Counted from the stretch's first letter, positions 24,501 to 33,942 are shown. The stretch is 64,000 nt of DNA from an uncultured Dorea sp. (GCA_910584615.1 CAJUAM010000019.1:1-64000), one strand, 5' to 3'. Numbers and translations are program-made. The notes: generated from the letters alone by a model not told the origin.

Positions 24501-25442
24501 ATGAGGAAAAATAAGAATATTGTACCACTAAAGGATTTAAACCTTACAGACCGCTTTCTGTTTGATGAGGTGCTGGAAGACAGAGAAACTTATCAGGATG
24601 TGCTGGGGATCATCTTCGGAAAAGAGGTCCCGCTTTTAGACCAGCCGCAGACGGAGAAGGAACTCAGGGTATCGCCTTTGATCCGGTCCGTACGGATGGA
24701 CGTGTTCGCGATGAGCGAGGAGCAGAGTATATATAACACGGAGATGCAGGATACAAGAAAAGCTGATCTGGCAAAGCGGAGCAGATATTACCAGTCTCTC
24801 ATTGATACGAACCTGTTGGAGCCGGGAATACCGGATTACAATGTCCTGAATCAGTCATTTGTCATTATGATCATGACCTTTGACCTGTTTGGATACGGGA
24901 AATATGTGTATACCTTTGAAAACAGATGTAAAGAAGTAGCTGCATGCAGTCTCGGAGACGGGACGGTAAAGATCTTTCTTAATACGAAAGGGAAAAATGG
25001 GGATGAGGTATCACAAGAGCTTGTTGAATTCCTGCATTACGTAGAGCAATCTACGGACGAGGCCGCCAAAGAGGCAAAAAGCGAGAGGGTAAAGCGCGTA
25101 CATAAGCGGGTCTGTAAAGTGAAGCTTAATGAAGAGATCGGGGTGAAGTATATGCAGGCATGGGAAGAGAAATATTATGAACGGGAAGAAGGAAGAGAAG
25201 AAGGAAGAAAAGAGGGTAGGATCGAAGGGATGGAAGAAGGGCGGATTAGGACTTTGGTGAACCAAGTTTGCAGGAAGCTTTTGAAAGGTTTTAAAGGACC
25301 GGATATTGTGGATATGCTGGAGGAGGAAGAGGAAGTGATACAAAAGATCTGTGATGCGGCTGGTCGGTATGCGCCGGATTATGATACGGAGAGTATTGTG
25401 AAAGAACTGATACAATTCATGGATCAGTCCAGAATGCAGTAA
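24501..25442 (+). CDS. Rpn-family recombination-promoting nuclease / PD-(D/E)XK transposase-like
   Basis: The 313-residue protein contains FLFDEVLEDRETYQDVLGII then VRMDVFAMSEEQSIYNTEMQ, with the acidic (D, E) residues and central Q of the PD-(D/E)XK core, followed by KRSRYYQSLIDTNLLEPG. A charged linker, YYEREEGREEGRKEGRIEG, is diagnostic of the family, and a helical tail follows. Rpn proteins promote RecA-independent recombination. The gene is intact, unlike the minus-strand relative at 689-1403. It is flanked by two near-identical hairpins (24191 and 25498). It may be a mobile or moron-type gene. Confidence 0.85.
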   Translation: MRKNKNIVPLKDLNLTDRFLFDEVLEDRETYQDVLGIIFGKEVPLLDQPQTEKELRVSPLIRSVRMDVFAMSEEQSIYNTEMQDTRKADLAKRSRYYQSLIDTNLLEPGIPDYNVLNQSFVIMIMTFDLFGYGKYVYTFENRCKEVAACSLGDGTVKIFLNTKGKNGDEVSQELVEFLHYVEQSTDEAAKEAKSERVKRVHKRVCKVKLNEEIGVKYMQAWEEKYYEREEGREEGRKEGRIEGMEEGRIRTLVNQVCRKLLKGFKGPDIVDMLEEEEEVIQKICDAAGRYAPDYDTESIVKELIQFMDQSRMQ

Positions 25443-25497
25443 TGGAAATAACATACGAGTAATTTGAAGCAGTAAATTCATATTGGGTTTTATCAGG

Positions 25498-25541
25498 AAA
25501 AGCTGTCCTCTGAAGTATAGTCGTTAGAGGGCAGCTTTTAA
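25498..25541 (+). terminator. Terminator after the Rpn-family gene
   Basis: AAAAGCTGTCCTCT (25498-25511) pairs with AGAGGGCAGCTTTT (ending 25539). It shares most positions, including loop bases AAGTATAG, with the terminator at 24191-24236. Confidence 0.85.
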
Positions 25542-25624
25542 AAGTTGATAAGGAATAATTATGCGTAAAAAAGCAGAGATAAAAATTATAAATCAGGTTT
25601 ATCATAAAAAATGTATAAACTATG

Positions 25625-25653
25625 TTGACAAACGCAAACCATAGTGTTAAATT
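25625..25653 (+). promoter_or_regulatory. Heat-shock operon promoter (sigma-A type)
   Basis: TTGACA (25625-25630), 17 bases, TAAATT (25648-25653). The CIRCE element begins 16 bases downstream, around or after the transcription start, the standard position for HrcA control. Confidence 0.75.
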
Positions 25654-25668
25654 AATACTCGAAAGATG

Positions 25669-25695
25669 TTAGCACTCAAAATCAAAGAGTGCTAA
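25669..25695 (+). promoter_or_regulatory. CIRCE operator for HrcA
   Basis: TTAGCACTC (25669-25677), nine bases, GAGTGCTAA (25687-25695), a perfect match to the consensus TTAGCACTC-N9-GAGTGCTAA. It sits ahead of hrcA-grpE-dnaK-dnaJ. Confidence 0.98.
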
Positions 25696-25722
25696 CAAGA
25701 AAATCTGAAAGGAGGAGGATGG

Positions 25723-26775
25723 ATGGTAACAGAGCATGGGTTAAGTGACAGGAAGCTTAAGATTCTTCACGCGATCATTAAGACATATCTTGATACCGGA
25801 GAACCAGTGGGTTCCAGAACTATTTCCAAATACACGGATCTGAATTTAAGTTCAGCGACGATCCGTAATGAGATGGCTGATCTGGAAGAACTGGGGTTTA
25901 TCATGCAGCCTCATACGTCGGCAGGACGTATCCCTTCAGATAAAGGTTACCGGCTATATGTGGATATGCTGATGGGTGAGAAAGAGCAGGAGTTGATGGA
26001 AAAGGAAGAGCAGATGCTTGAGAAGGCGGATAAGATGGAGCAGCTTCTTAAGCAGGCGGCCAAGGTACTGGCAAGCAATACGAATTATGCTACGATGGTT
26101 TCCACTCCTATGGGCAACAGCAATAAGATCAAGTTCATCCAGCTTACGATGGTGGATGAAGAACAGATCATTGCGGTGATCGTGCTCGGAGGTAATGTGA
26201 TCAAGAACAAGATCATCCGGGTGGATGAATCTTTAAGCAATGAGAACCTCCTGAAGCTGAATATGCTTCTTAATACGACCCTGAATGGTATGGCGATCGA
26301 AGAGATTAATCTTGGGCTGATTGCGAGGCTTAAAGAACAGGCGGGTATTCACAGTGTAGTGGTAGGCGATGTGCTGGATGCGGTGGCAGATGCGATTCAG
26401 GTGGATGAGGATATGCAGATCTATACCAGCGGCGCTACGAATATTTTCAAATATCCGGAGCTTTCTGACAAGCAGAGCGCGCAGGAGATCATCAGTGCAT
26501 TTGAAGAGAAGCAGCAGCTTACGGAACTGGTAACCCAGACATTGTCACAGGAGGATAACACAGGAATTCAGGTTTATATCGGTGATGAAGCGCCGGTACA
26601 GACGATGAAAGACTGCAGTGTTGTTACCGCCACTTACGAATTAGGTGATGGATTAAAGGGTACGATAGGTATTATCGGGCCAAAGCGAATGGATTATGAA
26701 CACGTATTAAAGTCTATGAAGCGTCTGCAAAACGAATTGGATCAGATGTTTCATACCGGCAAAAAAGTCACGTAA
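25723..26775 (+). CDS. hrcA: Heat-inducible transcription repressor HrcA
   Basis: The 350-residue protein has the HrcA winged-helix N-terminus (LSDRKLKILHAIIKTYLDTG then GSRTISKYTDLNLSSATIRN) and the motif PHTSAGRIPSDKGYRLYVDM. The C-terminal half is the ligand-sensing/dimerisation domain with TLNGMAIEEINL and GTIGIIGPKRMDYEHVL. HrcA represses this operon by binding CIRCE, helped by GroE. GAAAGGAGGAGG is a very strong ribosome site. First gene of the operon; grpE follows 31 bases after. Confidence 0.97.
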   Translation: MVTEHGLSDRKLKILHAIIKTYLDTGEPVGSRTISKYTDLNLSSATIRNEMADLEELGFIMQPHTSAGRIPSDKGYRLYVDMLMGEKEQELMEKEEQMLEKADKMEQLLKQAAKVLASNTNYATMVSTPMGNSNKIKFIQLTMVDEEQIIAVIVLGGNVIKNKIIRVDESLSNENLLKLNMLLNTTLNGMAIEEINLGLIARLKEQAGIHSVVVGDVLDAVADAIQVDEDMQIYTSGATNIFKYPELSDKQSAQEIISAFEEKQQLTELVTQTLSQEDNTGIQVYIGDEAPVQTMKDCSVVTATYELGDGLKGTIGIIGPKRMDYEHVLKSMKRLQNELDQMFHTGKKVT

Positions 26776-26806
26776 ATAAGAAAAAAGCAGAAAGGTGGAA
26801 TAGCTC

Positions 26807-27487
26807 TTGGAAAATCAGCAGGAGAAAAGCCAGGAAGAGATGGTAAAAGAAGCGGTGGAGGAAGCGAAGAAAGCAGCGACAGTTCAGCCGGAGGAAGAAG
26901 GCGGGGAAGAAGCTGCGGAGGAGGCCACTGATCCGGAGGATACAAATAATACTAAAGCTTCCGAAGAGGAAACTTCCGAAGAAAAAAAGTCCGGGACGAA
27001 AGATGATGAGGACACAGAAAAAAAGAGGTTATTTGGAAAAAAGAAAAAAGATAAAAAAGATGAAAAAATTGAAGAACTGACAGACAGACTGACACGTCAG
27101 ATGGCTGAGTTTGATAACTTCCGCAAGCGTACGGAAAAAGAAAAATCACAGATGTACGAGATAGGAGCGAAAGATATCATAGATAAGATCCTTCCGGTAG
27201 TAGATAATTTTGAGAGAGGACTACTGGCTGTTAAGGAGGAAGAAAAGGAAGCACCTTTTGTTCATGGAATGGAGATGATCTATAAACAGCTTATGACAAC
27301 GCTGGAAGGCGTGGGTGTGAAACCGATCGAGGCAGTCGGGAAGGAGTTTGATCCGGATTTCCACAATGCGGTCATGCATGTGGATGATGAGAGTCTTGGA
27401 GAGAATATTGTTGCCGAAGAACTGCAAAAAGGATATATGTACCGTGACTCTGTTGTCCGGCACAGCATGGTAAAAGTAGCAAATTAA
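26807..27487 (+). CDS. grpE: GrpE nucleotide-exchange factor
   Basis: The 226-residue protein has an unusually long, highly acidic N-terminal tail (about residues 1-80, mostly Glu, Ala, Lys and Asp). The GrpE core follows: QMAEFDNFRKRTEKEKSQMY, ILPVVDNFERGLLAVKEE, GMEMIYKQLMTTLEGVGV and the closing GYMYRDSVVRHSMVKVAN. GrpE catalyses ADP release from DnaK. The frame appears to start at TTG 26807 preceded by AAAGGTGG; no ATG suits. It lies between hrcA and dnaK. Confidence 0.95.
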   Translation: MENQQEKSQEEMVKEAVEEAKKAATVQPEEEGGEEAAEEATDPEDTNNTKASEEETSEEKKSGTKDDEDTEKKRLFGKKKKDKKDEKIEELTDRLTRQMAEFDNFRKRTEKEKSQMYEIGAKDIIDKILPVVDNFERGLLAVKEEEKEAPFVHGMEMIYKQLMTTLEGVGVKPIEAVGKEFDPDFHNAVMHVDDESLGENIVAEELQKGYMYRDSVVRHSMVKVAN

Positions 27488-27529
27488 CAAATCAATCCAG
27501 AACATATAAATTTTAGGAGGAACAGAATT

Positions 27530-29410
27530 ATGGGTAAAATAATTGGTATTGACTTGGGTACAACAAATAGTTGTGTAGCCGTTATGGAAGGCGGACAGCC
27601 AACAGTTATCGCTAATACAGAGGGAGCAAGAACAACACCATCTGTAGTGGCTTTTACAAAGTCGGGAGAGCGTCTTGTCGGCGAGCCGGCGAAACGTCAG
27701 GCTGTAACAAACGCTGAGAGGACTATTTCTTCTATTAAAAGGGAGATGGGTTCTGATTACAGAGTAACGATCGACGAAAAGAAATATTCTCCTCAGGAGA
27801 TTTCCGCAATGATCCTTCAGAAGATGAAGGCTGATGCGGAAGGATATCTTGGAGAGAAGGTTACAGAGGCAGTTATCACAGTGCCGGCATACTTTAATGA
27901 CGCCCAGCGTCAGGCGACAAAAGATGCAGGAAAGATCGCGGGGCTTGATGTAAAGCGTATCATCAATGAGCCTACGGCGGCAGCTTTAGCATATGGCCTT
28001 GACAATGAGAAAGAGCAGAAGATCATGGTATATGACCTTGGCGGCGGTACATTCGACGTATCGATCATTGAAATCGGCGACGGTGTTATCGAAGTGCTTT
28101 CTACAGCAGGAAATAACAGACTTGGCGGCGATGATTTTGACCAGAAGGTTGCAGATTACATGATCGCTGAGTTCAAGAAAGAACAGGGTGTTGACCTTTC
28201 TGCTGATAAGATGGCTATGCAGAGGATCAAAGAAGCAGCAGAGAAGGCGAAAAAGGAACTCTCTTCCGCTACAACCACGAATATTAATCTTCCGTTTATC
28301 AGCATGAATGAAAGCGGACCGCTTCACTTTGATATGACTCTTACAAGAGCGAAATTTAATGAGCTTACAAGCGACCTTGTAGAGAAGACATCTGAGCCAG
28401 TAAAAAGAGCGCTTTCCGACGCAGGACTTTCAGCTTCTGAACTCGGTCAGGTATTGCTTGTGGGTGGTTCTACACGTATCCCGGCAGTGCAGGAGGAAGT
28501 AAAGCGTCTGACAGGCAAAGAGCCGAGCAAATCCCTGAATCCGGATGAGTGTGTAGCGCTTGGAGCGTCTGTCCAGGGCGGCAAGCTTGCAGGTGATGCA
28601 GGCGCAGGCGACATCCTTCTTCTTGATGTAACTCCGCTGTCACTTTCTATCGAGACAATGGGCGGTGTTGCTACAAGACTGATCGAAAGAAATACAACGA
28701 TTCCGACAAAGAAGAGCCAGATATTCTCTACGGCGGCTGACAATCAGACAGCAGTAGATATCAATGTCGTACAGGGCGAGAGACAGTTCGCGAGAGATAA
28801 CAAGTCTTTAGGACAGTTCAGACTGGATGGGATCGCGCCGGCTCCCCGCGGAGTACCGCAGATCGAGGTTACTTTTGATATCGATGCGAACGGTATCGTA
28901 AATGTATCCGCTAAAGACCTTGGAACAGGAAAAGAGCAGCATATCACGATTACAGCAGGATCTAATATGTCTGATGAGGATATCGACAAAGCTGTGAAAG
29001 AGGCGGCAGCATTTGAGGCACAGGATAAGAAGCGTAAAGAGGGCATCGATGCCAAGAATGATGCAGACGCGCTCGTATTCCAGACAGAAAAAGCACTTGG
29101 TGAGGTTGCAGATAAATTAGACGAATCAGATAAAGCTGAGGTTGAGGCAGACTGCAAGGCTCTTAAAGATATTTTGGAGAAGATCAATATGGAGGATATC
29201 TCTGAAGCTCAGGTTGCGGAGATGAAAGCAGGAACAGAAAAGCTTACAGCAAGCGCCCAGAAGGTCTTTACAAAGATGTATGAGCAGGCAGGCCAGGCAG
29301 CAGGAGCACAGGGAGCGGGTCCGAATCCGGAAGCAGGAGCGCAGGCAGGTCCGGCACCGGAAGGCTTCCAGGGTGACGACGTTGTAGACGGCGACTATAA
29401 AGAAGTATAA
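27530..29410 (+). CDS. dnaK: Chaperone DnaK (Hsp70)
   Basis: The 626-residue protein has the DnaK signature sequences IGIDLGTTNSCVAVMEGG, VYDLGGGTFDVSIIEIGDG and LVGGSTRIPAVQEEVKRLTG. The substrate-binding domain and the Gly/Ala-rich tail (AGPNPEAGAQAGPAPEGF) end in the typical GDDVVDGDYKEV. The ATPase domain lacks the long insertion of Gram-negative DnaK, as usual in Firmicutes. It refolds proteins with DnaJ and GrpE. AGGAGG start, 42 bases after grpE. Confidence 0.98.
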   Translation: MGKIIGIDLGTTNSCVAVMEGGQPTVIANTEGARTTPSVVAFTKSGERLVGEPAKRQAVTNAERTISSIKREMGSDYRVTIDEKKYSPQEISAMILQKMKADAEGYLGEKVTEAVITVPAYFNDAQRQATKDAGKIAGLDVKRIINEPTAAALAYGLDNEKEQKIMVYDLGGGTFDVSIIEIGDGVIEVLSTAGNNRLGGDDFDQKVADYMIAEFKKEQGVDLSADKMAMQRIKEAAEKAKKELSSATTTNINLPFISMNESGPLHFDMTLTRAKFNELTSDLVEKTSEPVKRALSDAGLSASELGQVLLVGGSTRIPAVQEEVKRLTGKEPSKSLNPDECVALGASVQGGKLAGDAGAGDILLLDVTPLSLSIETMGGVATRLIERNTTIPTKKSQIFSTAADNQTAVDINVVQGERQFARDNKSLGQFRLDGIAPAPRGVPQIEVTFDIDANGIVNVSAKDLGTGKEQHITITAGSNMSDEDIDKAVKEAAAFEAQDKKRKEGIDAKNDADALVFQTEKALGEVADKLDESDKAEVEADCKALKDILEKINMEDISEAQVAEMKAGTEKLTASAQKVFTKMYEQAGQAAGAQGAGPNPEAGAQAGPAPEGFQGDDVVDGDYKEV

Positions 29411-29453
29411 CATCAGGCAGACTGGCAGGTTGTTTTGAATTGAGCGGGAAATC

Positions 29454-29497
29454 GTTCCGGGAAATTCGGATTTTTGGTAAGTTCGGTATCCCGGAAC
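29454..29497 (+). repeat. Inverted repeat between dnaK and dnaJ
   Basis: GTTCCGGGA (29454-29462) and TCCCGGAAC (29489-29497) are perfect complements over a 26-base loop. With only TTCC following, it is more likely an RNA-stability or attenuator stem than a full terminator. It may reduce dnaJ relative to dnaK. Confidence 0.5.
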
Positions 29498-29527
29498 TTC
29501 CTTGCGTTAATAAGAGAGGGATAAATC

Positions 29528-30718
29528 ATGGCAGAATCAAAAAGAGATTATTACGAGGTGCTTGGTGTCGGCAAGGATGCAGATGATGCGGCGTTAAAAA
29601 AAGCTTACAGAAAGGTTGCGAAAAAGTACCATCCGGATGTGAATCCGGGAAATGTTGAGGCAGAGAAGAAGTTTAAAGAGGCTTCGGAGGCCTATGCGGT
29701 GTTAAGCGATCCGGAAAAACGCCGTCAGTATGACCAATTCGGTCATGCGGCATTTGAGGGCGGTGCAGGCGGAGCGGGCGGCTTCGGCGGCTTTGATTTC
29801 AGCGGCGCGGATTTTAGTGATATTTTTGGCGATATCTTCGGCGATCTTTTTGGCGGAGGCAGGAGAGGCGGACGCAGTCAGGGTCCTATGAAGGGCATGA
29901 ATGTGAGAAAAAGTGTCCGTATTACTTTTGAGGAGGCAGTTTTCGGGTGTGAGAAGGAGCTGGATGTTGTCTTAAAGGATCCCTGCCCGAAATGTAACGG
30001 TACAGGCGCAAAGCCTGGAACTTCACCAGAGACATGTCCAAAATGCGGCGGTAAGGGGCAGGTTGTCTATACACAGCAGTCATTTTTCGGGACAGTCCAG
30101 AATGTACAGACCTGTCCTCAGTGCAGTGGTACCGGAAAGATTGTCCGCGAGAAGTGTTCAGACTGTCAGGGAACCGGGTACGTATCAAATAGGAAGAAGA
30201 TCGCTGTCACCATTCCGGCGGGAATTGACAATGGACAGAGTATCCGTATCCGTGAAAAGGGTGAACCGGGAACAAACGGCGGTCCGAGAGGAGATCTTCT
30301 CGTGGAGGTGAGTGTGTCCAGACACCCGATTTTCCAGAGACAGGATATGCACATATTTTCTACTGTACCGATTTCCTTCGCGCAGGCAGCGCTTGGAGCG
30401 GATGTGAAGATCAAGACGGTAGACGGAGAAGTGCTCTATACGGTAAAACCGGGAACAAAGACTGACACGAAGGTCCGTCTGAAGGGGAAGGGTGTTCCGT
30501 CAGTCAGAAATTCACAGGTACGGGGCGACCATTATGTGACACTGGTGATCCAGACACCGGAGAAATTAAGTGCGGAAGCGAAAGAAGCGCTCCGTAGGTT
30601 TGACGAACTTTCGGGAAATTCGCTGAATGCGGATGGAACAGGCAGCGCAGGTAATGCGGCAACTGGTAAAAAGAGAAAAGGATTTATGAATAAAATGAAG
30701 GAGGCCTTTGATGAGTGA
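29528..30718 (+). CDS. dnaJ: Chaperone DnaJ
   Basis: The 396-residue protein has a J domain (DYYEVLGVGKDADDAALKKA…YRKVAKKYHPDVNP) with the HPD motif. It has a Gly/Phe-rich linker (GGAGGAGGFGGFDFSGADF), four CxxCxGxG zinc repeats (CPKCNGTG, CPKCGGKG, CPQCSGTG, CSDCQGTG) and the C-terminal peptide-binding domain. It stimulates DnaK ATPase. Last gene of the heat-shock operon; weak AGAGAGGG ribosome site, 117 bases after dnaK. Confidence 0.98.
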   Translation: MAESKRDYYEVLGVGKDADDAALKKAYRKVAKKYHPDVNPGNVEAEKKFKEASEAYAVLSDPEKRRQYDQFGHAAFEGGAGGAGGFGGFDFSGADFSDIFGDIFGDLFGGGRRGGRSQGPMKGMNVRKSVRITFEEAVFGCEKELDVVLKDPCPKCNGTGAKPGTSPETCPKCGGKGQVVYTQQSFFGTVQNVQTCPQCSGTGKIVREKCSDCQGTGYVSNRKKIAVTIPAGIDNGQSIRIREKGEPGTNGGPRGDLLVEVSVSRHPIFQRQDMHIFSTVPISFAQAALGADVKIKTVDGEVLYTVKPGTKTDTKVRLKGKGVPSVRNSQVRGDHYVTLVIQTPEKLSAEAKEALRRFDELSGNSLNADGTGSAGNAATGKKRKGFMNKMKEAFDE

Positions 30719-30772
30719 TCATCAGAGGCTTTTAGGCAATTGCCGGAAAAATACACAGGATGGTACAGGTAG

Positions 30773-31219
30773 ATGAAAGGTGAGGTATGGATAAAAAAAT
30801 CTATGGATTTTAAGGACATGCTCCCAATGTTCATAGAGGCGGGACTTGAATTCAAACCAGATGATCCGGATCCTGAAGGGCTCCTTGTCTGTTTTGAGAT
30901 GATTGATGAAGAGAGTAGAAAACGTATCGGCGGCGGAGCTCTGGCGAAGGTATACGGGGAGTTCCTGATCCGTTCTGTAGCAGTGGAAAAGGAGTACCGG
31001 GGAAGAGGGCTTGGAAAAAAATTAGTAGAGTATATAATCGAAGAGGCGAGAGAGTGGGATGCAAAAAGTCTTCTTTTGACGGCAAAAGTGCCGGGATTTT
31101 ATAAAAAGCTGGGATTTTCGGTTGTACAAAGAAAAGATGCGCCGCCCATATCAGACTGTACATCCTGCCCGCAGTTCCACAACGGATGTGATTCAGAGAT
31201 CATGCGGCTTTATCTGTAA
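30773..31219 (+). CDS. GNAT-family N-acetyltransferase with Cys-rich tail
   Basis: The 148-residue protein has the acetyl-CoA loop VEKEYRGRGLGKKLVEYIIE and the later LLLTAKVPGFYKKLGFSVV, typical of GNAT enzymes. The C-terminal region SDCTSCPQFHNGCDSEIMRL has three Cys residues seen in a subset of related clostridial proteins, perhaps metal- or redox-linked. The substrate is unknown. It follows dnaJ by 54 bases, in the same direction and with a weak ribosome site (ACAGG), so it may be read from the same transcript. Confidence 0.8.
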   Translation: MKGEVWIKKSMDFKDMLPMFIEAGLEFKPDDPDPEGLLVCFEMIDEESRKRIGGGALAKVYGEFLIRSVAVEKEYRGRGLGKKLVEYIIEEAREWDAKSLLLTAKVPGFYKKLGFSVVQRKDAPPISDCTSCPQFHNGCDSEIMRLYL

Positions 31220-31295
31220 GAGCAGAAGATGATTTTAGAGAGAATTTATTGTTTTAAACTGGAATTTATCAGACGATAATCGAGGAGGAAAAGAT

Positions 31296-32480
31296 ATGCA
31301 GGGATTTACACAGTATATGCCCACGAAGATAGTGTTTGGAGAAGAAGCAGAAAAAGAAACCGGGAAGCTTGTGAAAGAATGCGGCGCATCAAAAGTACTG
31401 CTTGTATACGGCGGTAAAAGCGCGGTAAAAAGCGGGCTGCTTGACCGGATAAAGAGGGAACTTGAAAAAGTAAATGTGGTTTTTGAGGAGCTTGGAGGCG
31501 TACAACCTAATCCGCGCCTTGATCTTGCAAGGGAAGGAGTCAGGAAAGCGATTGATATGGATGCAGACCTTATGCTTGCCGTAGGCGGCGGCAGCGTGAT
31601 CGACACGGCCAAAGCGATTGCCGTAGGCGCGGCGAATGAAGGGATCGATATCTGGGATGTATGGATGGGAAAGGCTTTTGTGAGTAAGGCAAAGCCGGTA
31701 GGCGCTGTGCTTACTATATCCGCGGCAGGAAGTGAGATGAGTGATTCGGCAGTGATCACTAATAAAGAGACGGGGAAAAAGGCGGGATTTAATTCGGATA
31801 TGGTGCGGCCGAGATTTGCGGTAATGAATCCAAAGCTTACCTATACACTGCCGAAATATCAGCTTGCATGCGGGATCGTTGATATACTGATGCATACGCT
31901 TGAACGGTATTTTACGCCTGTTTCGGGAAACCAGCTCACAGATGAGATTGCAGAAGGCTTAATGCGCACATTGATTGAGAATGGAAAGACTGCATATGAA
32001 AACCAGGAAGATTATGAAGCTATGAGTGAGATCATGTGGTGCTCAAGCCTGTCTCATAATAATCTTACGGGACTTGGCCGTCCAAAGGATTTTGCGTGTC
32101 ATAAGCTGGGGCATGAGATCGGAGGAATGTTTGACGAGGCCCATGGGGCGACCCTCTCCGCGGTATGGGGAAGCTGGGCGAGATATGTGTATAAGCTTGA
32201 CGCGGCAAGATTTGCCCGTTACGGCAGAAAAGTATGGAAAATTAAAGATAAGGGAGAGGAGGAAACTGCGGTTTTGGCGATTGAGGCAACCGAAGAGTTT
32301 TTCCGTTTTTTACATATGCCAACCTGTATCGGTGAGATGAACATCGGCATACAGCCGGATGAGATCCTTATGCAGATGGCTGAGAGTGCTACGAAAGGGG
32401 ATACGGTAAAACTAGGATGCTTTAAAAAGCTTGATCAGCAGGACATGTATGAAATTTATAAAGCGGCAAACCATAGATAA
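31296..32480 (+). CDS. Iron-containing alcohol dehydrogenase (BdhA-like)
   Basis: The 394-residue protein has the group III ADH blocks. These are the nucleotide loop LAVGGGSVIDTAKAIAVGA (about residues 92-110), then AAGSEMSDSAVITN, and the metal ligands in GIVDILMHTLERYF (Asp, His) and LGHEIGGMFDEAHGATLS (His, His). Members reduce butyraldehyde or similar aldehydes with NAD(P)H, consistent with fermentative life. AGGAGG start. The final 32 bases overlap the next gene, so the pair is translationally linked. Confidence 0.92.
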   Translation: MQGFTQYMPTKIVFGEEAEKETGKLVKECGASKVLLVYGGKSAVKSGLLDRIKRELEKVNVVFEELGGVQPNPRLDLAREGVRKAIDMDADLMLAVGGGSVIDTAKAIAVGAANEGIDIWDVWMGKAFVSKAKPVGAVLTISAAGSEMSDSAVITNKETGKKAGFNSDMVRPRFAVMNPKLTYTLPKYQLACGIVDILMHTLERYFTPVSGNQLTDEIAEGLMRTLIENGKTAYENQEDYEAMSEIMWCSSLSHNNLTGLGRPKDFACHKLGHEIGGMFDEAHGATLSAVWGSWARYVYKLDAARFARYGRKVWKIKDKGEEETAVLAIEATEEFFRFLHMPTCIGEMNIGIQPDEILMQMAESATKGDTVKLGCFKKLDQQDMYEIYKAANHR

Positions 32481-33840
32481 TCTTAATATAAACTGGAGGA
32501 ACTTTTATAGGAGCGTATTTGCCCTGGTTTTTCCAATGGCTCTTCAGAATGTGATCAATGTGGGAGTCACGGCGACAGATGTATTTATGCTTGGAAGGGT
32601 GGGGGAAAAGGTATTATCCGGCGCTTCCCTTGCAGGGCAGATCCAATTCATCATGATGCTCATATTTTTCGGCATTACAGCGGGAGCGACGGTTCTTACC
32701 GCGCAGTATTGGGGGAAGCATGATACAAAGACGATCGAGAAGATCCTGGGTATGGGTCTTACATCCGGAATTCTTGTGGCGGCATTTTTTACGCTGTTAG
32801 CGCTTGTGATCCCGGCTCCGCTTATGAGGATTTTTACATCTGATCCAGAGGTGATCGCGGAAGGTGTAAAATATCTGAGGATTGTAGGAGTATCTTATCT
32901 GTTCGTAGCAGTGTCGCAGGTGTATTTAAATATCATGCGCAGCATTGAGCGGGTCGTGATCGCTACAGTTGTATATTTTGTGTCACTGCTGGTGAATATC
33001 TGTATCAATGCAGTTTTGATATTCGGCTTGTTTGGAGCGCCGAGATTAGAGATCCAGGGCGCGGCGATCGGAACGCTGTGCGCGAGGATCACAGAGACGC
33101 TCATCGTTATCTTCTATGCGTATTTAAAAAACAAGATCGTCAGGATACGCCTTCGGAATATGATTTGTATTGACCGCCTGCTTCTGATAGACTATATCCG
33201 CTATGCTGTGCCGGTGGTGCTGAATGAATTTATGTGGGGACTTGGAACCTCTTGCAATACGGCGATCATCGGTCATCTCGGGAGCGAGGCAGTGGCAGCG
33301 AATTCCGTGGCGCAGGTGGCAAGGCAGCTTGCGCAGGTGGTAGTATTCGGAATCTCAAATGCGACGGCGATCTGGCTTGGCAAGACTCTCGGTGAGAAAA
33401 AAAAGGAGCATGCAAAAGCCTATGCGAGGCAGTTTGTCATACTGGCACTGGTAATGGGGACTGTCGGCGGAGTGCTGATCTTAATATTCGGGCCGGTTGT
33501 GGGCAGGGTTTTGACACTTTCGGATACGTCGAGAAAGTATCTTGGTTTTATGTTCTTTGTTATGTCTTATTTTGTAATAGGGCAGGCTTTCAATGCCACG
33601 ATGGTATGCGGAGTGTTCCGCTCGGGAGGCGATACAAAGTTTGGACTTATCATGGATGTCAGCACTATGTGGGGCTGTTCGATACTTTTGGGCGCTGTGG
33701 CGGCATTTTATTTCCATGCGAGCGTGCCGGTGGTGTATGCATTGCTGATGAGCGATGAGCTTATCAAGATGCCGATCTGCATGTGGAGATACCGCAAGTA
33801 TAAGTGGCTGAATGATGTTACACGGGAAGGGACTGTCTGA
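32449..33840 (+). CDS. MATE-family multidrug/toxin efflux transporter
   Basis: The 463-residue membrane protein has about twelve transmembrane segments and the MATE N-terminal block RSVFALVFPMALQNVINV followed by TATDVFMLGRVGEKVLSG. The second half repeats the fold (VVLNEFMWGLGTSCNTAIIG). MATE pumps export cationic drugs or metabolites driven by Na+ or H+. The best start is ATG 32449, overlapping the ADH by 32 bases. A more consensus-like GGAGG lies at 32491, but no in-frame start follows it, so that is not used. Substrate unknown. Confidence 0.88.
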   Translation: MKFIKRQTIDNLNINWRNFYRSVFALVFPMALQNVINVGVTATDVFMLGRVGEKVLSGASLAGQIQFIMMLIFFGITAGATVLTAQYWGKHDTKTIEKILGMGLTSGILVAAFFTLLALVIPAPLMRIFTSDPEVIAEGVKYLRIVGVSYLFVAVSQVYLNIMRSIERVVIATVVYFVSLLVNICINAVLIFGLFGAPRLEIQGAAIGTLCARITETLIVIFYAYLKNKIVRIRLRNMICIDRLLLIDYIRYAVPVVLNEFMWGLGTSCNTAIIGHLGSEAVAANSVAQVARQLAQVVVFGISNATAIWLGKTLGEKKKEHAKAYARQFVILALVMGTVGGVLILIFGPVVGRVLTLSDTSRKYLGFMFFVMSYFVIGQAFNATMVCGVFRSGGDTKFGLIMDVSTMWGCSILLGAVAAFYFHASVPVVYALLMSDELIKMPICMWRYRKYKWLNDVTREGTV

Positions 33841-33942
33841 AAGGGACGGCTGATAAGCAGAAAAATTGGTGTTGATAAATATCTTCAAAAGGTAGTACAA
33901 TAGAAGAAAATAGTAAATATTTGAAAAAAGGAGAGACAAAAT

